64,000 bases of DNA from FEN-1219 sp963817615 (GCA_963817615.1 CAWFPH010000003.1:1302001-1366000); one strand, 5' to 3'. Numbered from the stretch's first letter, positions 45,528-54,676 are shown. Notes: generated by a model from the sequence alone, not told the origin. Numbers and translations: made by a program.

Positions 45528-48245
45528 ATGACAAGGCAATATCGGTCGTTCCTGCTAGGTTTGCTCCTTCCGGCATGCCTGGTCGTCAGCGTATTGGCTG
45601 TCGTAGGGGCTCGAGAAGGAAGAGCGCAGACGGTCAAACAGGCGCTCTGGTCCGATCCTGCCACGTGGCCAAACCGGAAGGTGCCGGCCGCGGGAGACAA
45701 AGTCACCATTCCAAGTGGCAAGGACGTAGTGCTCGACGTCAGTCCGCCGGCGCTGCACGGCCTGACTATCGACGGCAAACTCAGCTTCTCGAACAAGGCC
45801 GACCTTGAACTGACCACCGAGTGGGTGCTGCTACACGGGGAACTGGATATTGGCAGCGAAGCAAGTCCCCACACGCGCAAGGCGACCATTACCCTCACGG
45901 ACAACGTCCCCAAAGAGGAAATATCCGGCATGGGTGACCGCGGGATCATGATCCTGGGCGGAATCCTGAGCCTGCATGGCGACACGACGAACTCCTGGAC
46001 CAAGCTGGCCAAGACGGCCGAGGCTGGCAGCAGCTCGATCGAAGTGCTGAATGCCTCGGGCTGGCGCGTCGGTGACGCGATCGTGCTCGCGTCCACGGAT
46101 TTCGATCCGCATCAGGCCGAGCGGCGCGCCATCGCAGCCATCAATGGCAACACGATCACGCTGGACAAGAAACTGGATTACATGCACTTCGGCAAGATCA
46201 CGTTCAACGTGGATGAACGCGGCGAAGTCGGCATGCTGTCGCGCAACATCCTCATCCAGTCTTCGCCCGACTCGGAGAAGACACTGTTCGGCGGGCACGT
46301 GATGGCGATGGCCGGGAGCAAAATGTACGTCTCCGGCGTCGAGTTCAATCACATGGGCCAGAACATGCATCTGGCCCGGTATCCGATCCACTGGCATCTG
46401 GTCGGCGACGCGAAAGGGCAGTACGTCAAGAATTCGGCGATTCACGACACCTACAGCCGCTGCGTGACCGTGCATGGCACGAATTACGTGCACGTGGAAA
46501 ACAACGTGACCTACAACAACATCGGTCACTGCTTCTTCCTCGAAGACGCCGTGGAGCACGATAACCAATTCGTTCACAACTTAGGCGTCCTGACCAAGTG
46601 CCATCCCGACGCGCCGTGCGTCCCGACAAACCTCGCCCCATTCGGAGCGACGGACGGCAAAAACTTCGATACGGCCGGGCAGAACGCCAAAGACATCCTG
46701 ATCCCCTCCGACAACAACGCGTCGACTTTCTGGATCACCAATCCGGACAATATCTACCGGGACAACGTGGCCGCGGGATCCGACGCGATAGGTTTCTGGT
46801 TCGCCATGCCGGAGCATCCGACGGGCGCGTTCGAAGGCACGGATGTCAGCAAGGCAACCTGGCCGCGTCGGACGCAGATCAAGGAGTTCAAGGGCAACAC
46901 CGCCCATTCGAACTTTGACGGTTTCATGATGGACCGCGGCCCCAGGGCCGATGGCCATTTCGCCGTCGGCGGATATATTTCCCTCGCCGATCCCGCTGAC
47001 GCGAAGAGCCCTCAAGTGGCGTCGGTCATCGAGGATTTCACCAGCTACAAGAACCGCAATGGCGGCATCTGGGCCCGCGGTGAGATGCACGTGTTCAAGA
47101 ACCTGAAGCTGGCCGACAACGCCATCGGCTACACGCATGCATCCGGCAACTTCGGTCGTTCCGCCTATACGTCACGAGTGGTCGACTCGCTGTTCGTGGG
47201 CGAAACCGACAACATCGGCAACCCCAGCACGCCGGCGGAAAAGGCTTACGGCCGCAGCTTGCCGGAGCCCGAAGTCGCGGATTTCCCGATCCGCGGCTAC
47301 GAGTTCTACGACTACCATCATGAACTGGACAACGACACCTTCGTGAATTTCGAGGACAACGCCACCCGCAAGACGGGAGCGATCTCTTACCTGCTGTATA
47401 CCAGCTTCGGAATGAGCTCCAACAACACCGTAGAGCGCGCGAAATTCATCGACGCCAAGCCGGTGTATTTCCCGCCGCTGGAGTTCAAGTGGAGCAACGA
47501 TGATTACGGCAATGGGAGCTATAAGACCTCGGTGTTCCACGATCTGGACGGCTCGGTGACCGGTGTCCCGGATTCCTTCGTTCTCGTCAACGACGAAGAA
47601 AACGGAATCGCAACCGACGCGAAAGCCTGTCAGATCAAGCCCATCTGGAACGCTGCGGTGTGCACGGGCGATATCGGACGCTTGAGTGTTGGCGCCGCCG
47701 CCGGCGGCCCGGGCGGTCCCGGCGGCTCCGGCGCTCGTGGAGCCGGTGCCGGTCCCGGCGCGCCGCGTGGTCAGGGCGGTCCCGGGGGTCAGGGGGGAGC
47801 AGCCCGTCCTGGCGGAGCGGGTGGTCCAGGCGGCGCCTTCGCAGGTGTCAGCTTCGCTAGAGGACGGTTCGGTGCGGATGCTGCCCGTGGAACAGGTCAG
47901 CCGCCCGTCGTTCTAAGCCGCAATGGCAAGGACTATAGCGTGGCCGGACAAACCAATGTACGTGCGGGTACCGAGATCAAAGTGACCACCGAGAGGCCGT
48001 CCCTGTCCCTGAGCGTGACGGAGCTGGACAAAGGCTCGTCGGTGATCTTCGAGCTGCCGGGATTCACTACCGCAGCCTCGGGTACGCAGGAGAACAGCCT
48101 GGATGCGCTGCGCAAGGCCAGCGATACCTCGTACTACAAGGGGAACGGTTCGCTTTGGGTGAAGCTCGTGTCCAGCGGTGACGTCCTTGGCAGCGGCCCG
48201 GACAGCGGCCCTGGTGGCGGTGCCAGCCTCCTGGTCAGCCGCTGA
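45528..48245 (+). CDS. G8-domain exported protein with beta-helix and Gly-rich region
   Basis: A 905-residue secreted or surface protein. Signal peptide (LLGLLLPACLVVSVLAVVGA), then a G8 domain (WSDPATWPNRKVPAAGDKVT, VLDVSPPALHGLTIDGKLSF), a long right-handed beta-helix region with Asn/Asp-rich turns (SGVEFNHMGQNMHLARYPIH, YVHVENNVTYNNIGHCFFLE), a Gly/Pro-rich stretch at about residues 725-790 (GGPGGPGGSGARGAGAGPG) and a C-terminal beta domain. In animals G8 proteins such as CEMIP and TMEM2 act on hyaluronan; bacterial members are thought to bind or cleave polysaccharides. ATG 45528 has GGGGAGGTTGAGG before it. A strong terminator follows at 48270. First intact gene of the candidate island. 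Confidence 0.85.
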   Translation: MTRQYRSFLLGLLLPACLVVSVLAVVGAREGRAQTVKQALWSDPATWPNRKVPAAGDKVTIPSGKDVVLDVSPPALHGLTIDGKLSFSNKADLELTTEWVLLHGELDIGSEASPHTRKATITLTDNVPKEEISGMGDRGIMILGGILSLHGDTTNSWTKLAKTAEAGSSSIEVLNASGWRVGDAIVLASTDFDPHQAERRAIAAINGNTITLDKKLDYMHFGKITFNVDERGEVGMLSRNILIQSSPDSEKTLFGGHVMAMAGSKMYVSGVEFNHMGQNMHLARYPIHWHLVGDAKGQYVKNSAIHDTYSRCVTVHGTNYVHVENNVTYNNIGHCFFLEDAVEHDNQFVHNLGVLTKCHPDAPCVPTNLAPFGATDGKNFDTAGQNAKDILIPSDNNASTFWITNPDNIYRDNVAAGSDAIGFWFAMPEHPTGAFEGTDVSKATWPRRTQIKEFKGNTAHSNFDGFMMDRGPRADGHFAVGGYISLADPADAKSPQVASVIEDFTSYKNRNGGIWARGEMHVFKNLKLADNAIGYTHASGNFGRSAYTSRVVDSLFVGETDNIGNPSTPAEKAYGRSLPEPEVADFPIRGYEFYDYHHELDNDTFVNFEDNATRKTGAISYLLYTSFGMSSNNTVERAKFIDAKPVYFPPLEFKWSNDDYGNGSYKTSVFHDLDGSVTGVPDSFVLVNDEENGIATDAKACQIKPIWNAAVCTGDIGRLSVGAAAGGPGGPGGSGARGAGAGPGAPRGQGGPGGQGGAARPGGAGGPGGAFAGVSFARGRFGADAARGTGQPPVVLSRNGKDYSVAGQTNVRAGTEIKVTTERPSLSLSVTELDKGSSVIFELPGFTTAASGTQENSLDALRKASDTSYYKGNGSLWVKLVSSGDVLGSGPDSGPGGGASLLVSR

Positions 48246-48269
48246 CCTGAAACCGGTTGTTTGAGCAAG

Positions 48270-48295
48270 AGCCCCCGGCCTCGAGGCCGGGGGCT
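48270..48295 (+). terminator. Rho-independent terminator after the G8-domain gene
   Basis: Perfect inverted repeat AGCCCCCGGCCTC/GAGGCCGGGGGCT directly followed by TTAATTT, 24 bases after the G8 gene's stop. The strong GC stem with a T-rich tail is typical; it can also serve the convergent PQQ dehydrogenase gene. Confidence 0.85.
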
Positions 48296-48423
48296 TTAAT
48301 TTGTCAGCGTGGCTAGCGAGGCGCGCTGCTTCGTGAGCTAGCCCTCTTCGGGTCGATCAGAGAAGCAAACACGAACCTCGAGGAACGTCCGCTATCGCGA
48401 TGTGCGCTCCGTGAGCCGGCACT

Positions 48424-49752
48424 TCATTTTCGCGGCGCAATCCTGAGTATCGCGTCCGAGGCGATCGCGTAGAGCGCGCCGTCCGGCCCCTGGCGGATGT
48501 CGCGGAAGCGGCGCTTCGGGTCGGTGAGCAGGTGTTCCTCGCCGACCACACGATTGCCGTCGAGGACGAGCCGCACCAGGAACATGCCGTGCTCCGCGGA
48601 CATCGCCCCGACGAACAGACTGCCCTTCCACTGCGGGACGAGGTCGCCGCTATAGAAGGTCATGCCCGAGGGCGCAATCGACGGGTACCAGTAGTAGATC
48701 GGCTCCTCTACGCCGGGCATCGACTGCTTGCCGTTGCCAACGCGCACCAGCTTGCGGCCGTCGGCCTGGCGCGCATCGTATTGCGTGCCGTAGCTGACGT
48801 TCGGCCAGCCATAGTCCTTGCCGGCCCGCACGATGTCGATCTCGTCGCCGCCCTGCGGACCATGATCGGTCGTCCATAGCTCACCGGTGACGGGGTTCAG
48901 CGCCGCGCCTTCCGGGTCCTTGAAGCCATGCGCGTAAGTCTGAGCGTCCACGGTGGCGTGCGACAGCCAGGGATTGTCTTTCGGGATCGAACCGTCCTTG
49001 TTGATGCGGATGACGCGGCCGGAGAAGTTGCGGCGCACGTCCGGATCGTCGGTGAAGTCGTGCTCCATGCCGTCGAGCTTGGACGCATAGCGCCAGAATC
49101 GATCGGCGCCGACGCCCCAGATAGTGCCGTCTCGTGCCAGCACGATGCGCCGCTCGGTGCCCGTACCGATGACCTTCACGTCGGTGAGCTCGGTCTCGTC
49201 TTCGCTCAAGCGGGCGCGCGCGAGCTGCTCGATGCCGATCTTCATCGTCCGACGCACCGCCAGCGGCACGGACCAGACATCCTCGTACAGCTCGTGCAGC
49301 GGGAACGACCCGCCGGGCTCGCCGTCTTCGGGGGCGAAGTAGGTGATGTACAGCGTGCGGTTGCTGGCGAAGTCCGGATCCAGCTTCACGTCGTGCATGC
49401 CGTTCGCGCCGATCTGCTTGACCGCCGGGACGCCCTTGATGAAAGGGCTCATCCATTCCTTGGCGGGGTCGACGATGCGCAAAGTGCCCTGGTTCTGCGT
49501 CACCAGGATGTGGCCGTTCGGCAGAAACGCCATCGACCAGGCGCCGTTGAGGCCCGAAGCCAGCGTAGTCACCTCGAGTGCCGGCGACGCCTCGGCCGGC
49601 GCCGGCGCGTGCGTCTGGCCGGGGAAGGCGGGCTTGGGTTGCCAGTTCGGCGGGTAGGTCGGCTCGGCGCCGTGCGCCATGGAAAGCATCGCCGCGGCGG
49701 CGAGCGTGACGGCCGTGCGCGTCGCGAGTCGCGCGTGGATTAGCGGACACAT
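48424..49752 (-). CDS. PQQ-dependent aldose sugar dehydrogenase (YliI-like)
   Basis: A 442-residue periplasmic protein: signal peptide (AVTLAAAAMLSMAHGA), then the six-bladed propeller of soluble aldose dehydrogenases: TLASGLNGAWSMAFLPNGHI, IGANGMHDVKLDPDFASN, GHxFKDPEG-type block AHGFKDPEGAALNPVTGELW, TDHGPQGGDEIDIVRAGKDY with GWPNVSYG, and PSGMTFYSGDLVPQWKGSLF. It oxidises sugars in the periplasm with pyrroloquinoline quinone and passes electrons to the respiratory chain. Start ATG 49752 behind GGGGGAAGG. Convergent with the G8 gene. Confidence 0.92.
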   Translation of the reverse strand: MCPLIHARLATRTAVTLAAAAMLSMAHGAEPTYPPNWQPKPAFPGQTHAPAPAEASPALEVTTLASGLNGAWSMAFLPNGHILVTQNQGTLRIVDPAKEWMSPFIKGVPAVKQIGANGMHDVKLDPDFASNRTLYITYFAPEDGEPGGSFPLHELYEDVWSVPLAVRRTMKIGIEQLARARLSEDETELTDVKVIGTGTERRIVLARDGTIWGVGADRFWRYASKLDGMEHDFTDDPDVRRNFSGRVIRINKDGSIPKDNPWLSHATVDAQTYAHGFKDPEGAALNPVTGELWTTDHGPQGGDEIDIVRAGKDYGWPNVSYGTQYDARQADGRKLVRVGNGKQSMPGVEEPIYYWYPSIAPSGMTFYSGDLVPQWKGSLFVGAMSAEHGMFLVRLVLDGNRVVGEEHLLTDPKRRFRDIRQGPDGALYAIASDAILRIAPRK

Positions 49753-50314
49753 GGACCTTCCCCCCTGTTCTTTTTCGGCAGCTTAGCGCAGTTCGACGAT
49801 TCTCAGTAATTGGCGGCCGCGCGCGCTGTCTAGGGACCTCCACGTGGATCTTTCCTGTCGTGGCCGGCCGCGATGTCGAGGTCGATCGGGCCAGAACGAA
49901 AGGCCGCAATGCGTCGACAAGCGCCGTTAGCACGAGCGTCGAGAAACGTCCGCTTCCGAGGATCATCGAGACCATAAAAAGCGGCGGATCCGGACGACTC
50001 GACGACACCGGATATCGACGAATCAGAGAGTCGAAGACGCCCAACATGTGGATAAGTCATGCTCGCGCACGCTCAGCAAGGAATATCGGTAGCAACGTAG
50101 TAGCAGCCGCGTCTTCCGAGACGGTCAAGGTGGCACTCCGCGAATCGGATGCTGCGCAGTGAGTCGGAACTCCCGATACTTCGTCGGCAACGAATCGACT
50201 TTCACTTGATAGGTGTCTCGGGAGAGAACATTCCTGGCCCACGAATTTGCGCCTTGGGCGGGAGCGAGCATAAACATAGCGGTGGTAGCGGCGCGCACGA
50301 GCAAACGTTACGAG
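49753..50314. other. Intergenic region without a recognisable gene
   Basis: About 560 bases between the start of the PQQ dehydrogenase gene and the promoter of the TetR gene. Short open frames on both strands match no family and lack ribosome sites. The edges must hold the two divergent promoters. Nothing else is visible. Confidence 0.6.
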
Positions 50315-50343
50315 TTGACGCCACAGTTAGCGAGTGCTAACTT
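50315..50343 (+). promoter_or_regulatory. Promoter with TetR-type operator upstream of the TetR gene
   Basis: TTGACG (50315-50320), 17 bases, TAACTT (50338-50343) form a sigma70 promoter. The perfect inverted repeat GTTAGC-GAGT-GCTAAC (50326-50341) lies between and over these boxes. The same half-sites recur at 50966-50981 before the next operon. Palindromes so placed strongly suggest autorepression by the adjacent TetR protein. Confidence 0.75.
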
Positions 50344-50348
50344 TAGGC

Positions 50349-50948
50349 ATGAGTTCGATTCTACCGTTCTACGTTCGCGAGGATGATGCTCCGGCCAAGC
50401 GACAAATCCTCCGCGCAGCGATGAAGCTGTTCAGTGAGCACGGCCTCGCGGGTACGAGCATTCGCGACATCGCCGAGGAGAGTGGCTACACCAATCCGGC
50501 TCTGTACAAGCATTTTGCGAGCAAGGAGGAACTGGCCTTGCATCTGTTCGAAACCTGCCACCACCGCGTGTGGGCGACCTGCAACGCCGCCATCGTCTCT
50601 GCGAAGACCTTCGACAACAAGCTGGAGGCGTACATCGGCCAATTCCTCGAGCTTGTGGACGCGCATCCCGAAGCCATAGCGTTCCTGTCCGATAGCGCAC
50701 GCGTCCTCTGGCCTAAGGCGAGCCCGACCGTCCGGCGGCAGACCATGATTGGCCTCGCCCGCTCGCTCATGACGGCGGCACCTCAGATTCGTCGCGGGAA
50801 GTCGGCAGTACAGCCGGACGTCGCGGCCGCCAGCTTGCAGGGAACGCTCGCCGAGCTCACGCGCATGCTTCAAGTCGGTGTCATCTCGGGACCGGCCATC
50901 CGCTGGAAAGGCGAGCTCGTCACCCTTTTCCGCAACGTCGTCCGATGA
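50349..50948 (+). CDS. TetR family regulator of the dehalogenase operon
   Basis: A 199-residue regulator with the TetR helix-turn-helix (RQILRAAMKLFSEHGLAGTS, IRDIAEESGYTNPALYKHFA) and an all-helical ligand-binding domain (CHHRVWATCNAAIVSAKTFD). The ATG at 50349 lies eight bases after the operator; an upstream start at 50334 would lie within the operator and is not preferred. Identical operator halves before this gene and before the downstream two-gene unit suggest that it represses both itself and the dehalogenase operon until an inducer, perhaps a haloalkane or related ligand, is bound. Confidence 0.9.
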   Translation: MSSILPFYVREDDAPAKRQILRAAMKLFSEHGLAGTSIRDIAEESGYTNPALYKHFASKEELALHLFETCHHRVWATCNAAIVSAKTFDNKLEAYIGQFLELVDAHPEAIAFLSDSARVLWPKASPTVRRQTMIGLARSLMTAAPQIRRGKSAVQPDVAAASLQGTLAELTRMLQVGVISGPAIRWKGELVTLFRNVVR

Positions 50949-50954
50949 TTTTTT

Positions 50955-50983
50955 TTCACCAATAGGTTAGCGATCGCTAACAC
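50955..50983 (+). promoter_or_regulatory. Second TetR-type operator and probable promoter before the hydrolase/dehalogenase operon
   Basis: The perfect inverted repeat GTTAGC-GATC-GCTAAC at 50966-50981 has the same half-sites and 4-base spacer as the operator at 50326. At the same relative spacing, TTCACC and TAACAC could serve as -35 and -10. A run of eight T just upstream (50949-50956) follows the TetR stop. Confidence 0.7.
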
Positions 50984-51009
50984 TCGCTCCACACCTGAAG
51001 GAGGTCAAC

Positions 51010-51699
51010 ATGTTTGCCGTCGACCACGCTGCAACCGCACTGCTCATCAAGCGCCGATACCCGACGGCGCCGTTGGCTCCGATTTTGATCTCGGTTCAAG
51101 CGATGGAGCTCGCCTGGGTGGGGCTCAACTACCTCGGTGTCGAACGAACGACGACGGAAGCCGCCGTTCACAGCGTCGCAGATGTCCACCTCGCCTATAT
51201 GCCCTATTCCCACTCGGTCGCCACGGCCGTCGGTGTGGCGGTGCTGGCATGGCTGATTATCGAGAAGGGACTCGACCGGGCGGCGCTCGGACGGGCCGTC
51301 GGCATCGGCATCTTGTCGCATCTCATCCTCGATCTCGCGACCCACGGCCACGACATCGTGCTCTGGCCTGGGCTGTCCACGCCCAAGCTGGGCCTGGGTT
51401 TGTACGAGGCCGCGCCCGTTGCCGCGTTCATCGTCGAGTTTCTCTATGGAATCGCGTGTTGGTACGTCTATCGAGGGGGGCGCGCTCTACTCGCGCTCGT
51501 CGCCCTCGGGAATCTCGCCAATTTGTCGTTCCTATCGCCAGCCATTCCCGGTCCTGAGGAATATCTGGCCGGACGCCCGCTGCTGCTGGTCACGGTGATC
51601 TTCGCGCAGATCGTAGTGACCTTGGTCCTCGTGGGCGTATTTGCGCGCCGCGACAGGCCAACAACTGCGACGCGACCAAGCGCCGGGCTCGCCCACTAA
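51010..51699 (+). CDS. Polytopic membrane protein, metal-dependent-hydrolase-like (YdjM-like)
   Basis: A 229-residue inner-membrane protein with six to seven hydrophobic segments. Conserved polar residues inside the helices (MFAVDHAATALLIKRRYP, AYMPYSHSVATAVGVAV, LSHLILDLATHGHDIVL) resemble a widespread family of putative membrane metal-dependent hydrolases with His/Ser/Asp sites. It follows a perfect AAGGAGGTCAAC ribosome site and is 12 bases before the dehalogenase gene, which has nearly the same leader (AAGGAGGCTCAAC). Function unknown. Co-regulation with a dehalogenase suggests a role in handling or excluding the substrate. Confidence 0.75.
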   Translation: MFAVDHAATALLIKRRYPTAPLAPILISVQAMELAWVGLNYLGVERTTTEAAVHSVADVHLAYMPYSHSVATAVGVAVLAWLIIEKGLDRAALGRAVGIGILSHLILDLATHGHDIVLWPGLSTPKLGLGLYEAAPVAAFIVEFLYGIACWYVYRGGRALLALVALGNLANLSFLSPAIPGPEEYLAGRPLLLVTVIFAQIVVTLVLVGVFARRDRPTTATRPSAGLAH

Positions 51700-51711
51700 A
51701 GGAGGCTCAAC

Positions 51712-52638
51712 ATGTCTCGCGCTGTCATCTCGACCGAAGACCCCTCGTACAGGAAACGCGTTGCCGTCCTCGACACAGAGATGGCGTATGTGGACGTCGG
51801 TGAAGGGGACCCAATCGTGTTCCTGCACGGTAATCCCACGCCGTCCTATCTCTGGCGCAACATCATTCCGTACCTGCTCCCGTTCGGGCGGTGTCTGGCA
51901 CCGGACTATGTGGGAATGGGCAATTCCGGCGCAGCGCCCAACGGCAGTTACCGGTTCGTCGATCATCAGCGCTATCTCGACGCCTGGTTCGAGGCCCTCG
52001 AAATCGACACCAACGTGATCCTGGTGGTGCACGACTGGGGATCGGCGCTGGGCTTCTCGTGGGCGCAGCGCCATCAGCGGAGCGTCAAGGCGCTCGTCTA
52101 CATGGAGGCCATCGTCCGGCCGTTTCTGTCCTGGGACGAGTGGCCAGACACCACACGAGCGTTCTTCCAGACGCAGCGCACACTCGCGGGCGAGGACCTG
52201 ATCCTCCGCAAGAATCTGTTCATCGAGTATCTCTTGCCCCTTCGCAACATCTCAGCGGAGGCAATGGAGGTCTACCGCCGGCACTATCGGAACCCGGGGC
52301 CGACACGCATGCCGATGCTCGCCTGGACGCGGGACCTGCCAATCGCGGGCCACCCGGAAGACGTGGTGACGATTGTCGATGCCTACGCGCGGTGGCTGTC
52401 GACCAGTCAGATCCCGAAGTTGTTCATCGATGCGGAGCCGGCGGGTTTCCTCATTGGTGCGCAACGCGAGTTCTGCCGCGCATGGCCGAACCAGCAGACT
52501 GTTACGGTGCAGGGCTCGCACTTCCTTCAGGAAGACGCGCCCGACGCGGTGGGTGAAGCGACCGCGCGCTTCGTCGCCAAGGTGCTGGCTGGACAGATTG
52601 CGATGGAACGCCGCGATCTCGGCCAGCGACTCGCTTGA
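51712..52638 (+). CDS. Haloalkane dehalogenase (HLD-II/DhaA-LinB type)
   Basis: A 308-residue alpha/beta hydrolase that matches DhaA through its length. Halide-stabilising Asn41 in VFLHGNPTPSYLWRN, nucleophile Asp108 and Trp109 in VVHDWGSALGFSW, the acid Glu132 in YMEAIVRPFLSWDEWP, and base His270 in GSHFLQEDAPD. All five catalytic positions of the family are present. These enzymes hydrolyse carbon-halogen bonds of haloalkanes to alcohols; some relatives (Renilla luciferase type) have other activities. It is the second gene of a TetR-controlled unit and ends just before an IS30-family remnant. Confidence 0.92.
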   Translation: MSRAVISTEDPSYRKRVAVLDTEMAYVDVGEGDPIVFLHGNPTPSYLWRNIIPYLLPFGRCLAPDYVGMGNSGAAPNGSYRFVDHQRYLDAWFEALEIDTNVILVVHDWGSALGFSWAQRHQRSVKALVYMEAIVRPFLSWDEWPDTTRAFFQTQRTLAGEDLILRKNLFIEYLLPLRNISAEAMEVYRRHYRNPGPTRMPMLAWTRDLPIAGHPEDVVTIVDAYARWLSTSQIPKLFIDAEPAGFLIGAQREFCRAWPNQQTVTVQGSHFLQEDAPDAVGEATARFVAKVLAGQIAMERRDLGQRLA

Positions 52639-52667
52639 CTGCATCTTTGCCAAAATGAGCGGTGGCC

Positions 52668-52873
52668 TCAACGGGTCGGCGCAACACTGGCCTGAAGTTT
52701 ATCGGCTGGCGTCTGGAACCCCAACGTCTCTCGCGGTCGCTGATTCAAGCGAAGCGCGATCTTGTCGAGATCGTGCTGCGAGTCACGAGACAGATCCGTT
52801 CCGTGCGGGAAGTACTGCCGCAACAGCCGATTCGTGTTTTCGTTCATTCCTCGCTGCCACGGGCTGTGAGGCG
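52668..52873 (-). mobile_element. IS30-family transposase, C-terminal remnant
   Basis: Minus-strand frame TPHSPWQRGMNENTNRLLRQ, YFPHGTDLSRDSQHDLDKIA, LRLNQRPRETLGFQTPADKL up to a stop at 52668. This is the C-terminal third of an IS30-type DDE transposase, including the PHSPWQRGxNENxN block with its catalytic Glu and the LNxRPRKTLGFxTP block. The sequence before TPHSPW does not continue the family. The element is therefore truncated and no inverted repeats are recognised. It lies between the dehalogenase gene and the unknown gene pair, as a scar of past mobility. Confidence 0.85.
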
Positions 52874-53086
52874 TGCTGTGCCACCAGCCCCGAGTATGAG
52901 CGGAACAGCCCGGAACGTAGCCGCGCTGACGATGCGCCTGCAGGGGCTCTACTCGGCAAGGCGCCTTCATTTGCAGAGTCTGTGCGCGGCGCCGCAAACC
53001 AACGGGCAGGTCAAGAATGCCTTGCCGCTCGCGACGCCAGGAACCTGCGACCGCTGGCGCGCTCTCCCCCCAGGCACCTGCGGCTG

Positions 53087-54676
53087 CTACGGCGAGGCGC
53101 CGGCTTGCCGCATTCGCGCGGGAAGGCCGCCCAAAGCCGCACCGCAGTCGTTGAGCATGGCGACCAGTGCGGTCATCTCGCGGGGATTCGGCCGGTCGCC
53201 CCAATCGTCCACCGCGCCTGGCGGCGCCGGCATCACGATGTCGATGACCAGCCCGCCGGAACGATCCTGGGCCGGCTCGCTATAGGCAGATTCGATCGCG
53301 CTCTTCAGTCGGTCGCCGACGAGGCGTGGCAGCCCGGGGCGTTCGTCATCGTCGCCGCCTCCGCCGGCGATAACGTGCAGCTCGTCGAAGATCGACCCCA
53401 GCACGCCGCGAGGGAAAGACGGTCCCACGTCGGTGCCGTCTGAGCCTCCTCGGGAGCCAGGCAAGCCTGGAGTTCCATCATCGTCGGGCGCGTCGTCCGA
53501 TCCGCTACCGGAGCCGCTGCCAGCAGCACCGCCGCTACCTTCACCGTCGCCTTGTCCCTGGGCATCGGCACCTTGATCTCCACTGCCGTCGCCGTCCCCA
53601 TCGCCACCGCCACCGCCGTCCCCCTGCGCGTCGCCACCTGCATCACCGCCGCCGTTGCCGCTGCCGTCACCACTGCCGTTACCGCCCCCCTCACCGCCGC
53701 CGTCGCCGCTCTGCCCGGAGGACGGACTCGCAGAGCCGGGCGGCGGGGTCACAGTGCTCTCGTCCCGGATCGTGTTTCCAGAAGCATCTGAGACGGTGAC
53801 GTGCGTGTACACCGTTCCGTCGGAATCCGTCGAGGTGGACGTAATCGTCACTGTGCCATCAATGGCATCCACGTCGCTCGTGACCTCGCTCGATGTGCCG
53901 TCCTCCCCGGCGCCCTTGGCGGAATGCCTGGAGTCGATCAGGTTACCGTTGGCGTCGACGTGTGTGGATGAGCTCGTACGTGAGTCACTTGTCCCTGAAG
54001 ACGTGCTCGTGATCGTTCCGCCGCTCCCGTCGTTGGTGGTGACGGTCTTCGACCACGTACCCGTCGTGTCGTCCGAGACTCCGCTGCCAGAATCAACCAG
54101 GCCACCGCTGGGGTCGGTGGTCTGTACGTCCACGCGCGTCCCCCACGGAGATACGGTTGTCACCGCCGTCCTCGTGTTCCCGTCGTTCATCTTTGTGACG
54201 GTCGTTGTGCGATTGCCCGCCGTCGTATAGGTGTAAGGCTCTCCCAGTGGGTTGACGCCGGAGCCGGAACCGTCCATGGCCCGGCCGGTGTCCGGCCGCC
54301 CGGTCGCCGCCCGGGAGCTCTGCCAGTCGAAACGACCTCGAGCGGTGATGACGGTGACCGTTCGGTTGCGCTCCCGCGGGCCGAGAGTCGTTACCCTCGT
54401 GATCTCGATCGTTTCGCGACCGACAAGCGGCATGGTGAGCACCTCGCTCCACGCTTCTGGCGCGGCGCCTCGAGCACTTGTTCGCACGATCTCGAGCTGA
54501 CTCCACTGAGATCCGCGCACGGTGGCTATCTCCAACCGTGACGGTCCGCGGGACTTGATCTGACCGTAGAAGTCATGGCGGGGCACAACGAGGACAAGGT
54601 CGAAACGGTGCGCGCCATAGACGCGCAAGCGCACGCTGCCACGCGTCTGTGCCTCCGCGGAGTACCCCCGGCTCAT
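53087..54676 (-). CDS. Large protein with Thr/Ser-rich beta repeats and an acidic Gly-rich linker (unknown)
   Basis: 529 residues, not recognised. Three parts: residues 1-130, basic and beta-rich (VRLRVYGAHRFDLVLVVPRH); 130-300, Thr/Ser/Asp-rich repeats alternating short strands (TTVTKMNDGNTRTAVTTVSP, GTVTITSTSTDSDGTVYTHV); and 300-400, a low-complexity linker of Gly, Asp, Ser (GDGGGEGGGNGSGDGSGNGG). After it comes a short folded C-terminal part (VGDRLKSAIESAYSEP ... VIDIVMPAPPGAVDDWG). No signal peptide is apparent at the ATG 54676 start. It follows the 724-residue gene by 16 bases, so the two probably form one transcription unit. The composition suggests an extended or surface-exposed protein. 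Confidence 0.65.
   Translation of the reverse strand: MSRGYSAEAQTRGSVRLRVYGAHRFDLVLVVPRHDFYGQIKSRGPSRLEIATVRGSQWSQLEIVRTSARGAAPEAWSEVLTMPLVGRETIEITRVTTLGPRERNRTVTVITARGRFDWQSSRAATGRPDTGRAMDGSGSGVNPLGEPYTYTTAGNRTTTVTKMNDGNTRTAVTTVSPWGTRVDVQTTDPSGGLVDSGSGVSDDTTGTWSKTVTTNDGSGGTITSTSSGTSDSRTSSSTHVDANGNLIDSRHSAKGAGEDGTSSEVTSDVDAIDGTVTITSTSTDSDGTVYTHVTVSDASGNTIRDESTVTPPPGSASPSSGQSGDGGGEGGGNGSGDGSGNGGGDAGGDAQGDGGGGGDGDGDGSGDQGADAQGQGDGEGSGGAAGSGSGSGSDDAPDDDGTPGLPGSRGGSDGTDVGPSFPRGVLGSIFDELHVIAGGGGDDDERPGLPRLVGDRLKSAIESAYSEPAQDRSGGLVIDIVMPAPPGAVDDWGDRPNPREMTALVAMLNDCGAALGGLPARMRQAGASP

Noticed and set aside
52638..53086. Complete IS30 element
   Set aside because: Only the C-terminal third of the transposase is present and no pair of inverted repeats was found.
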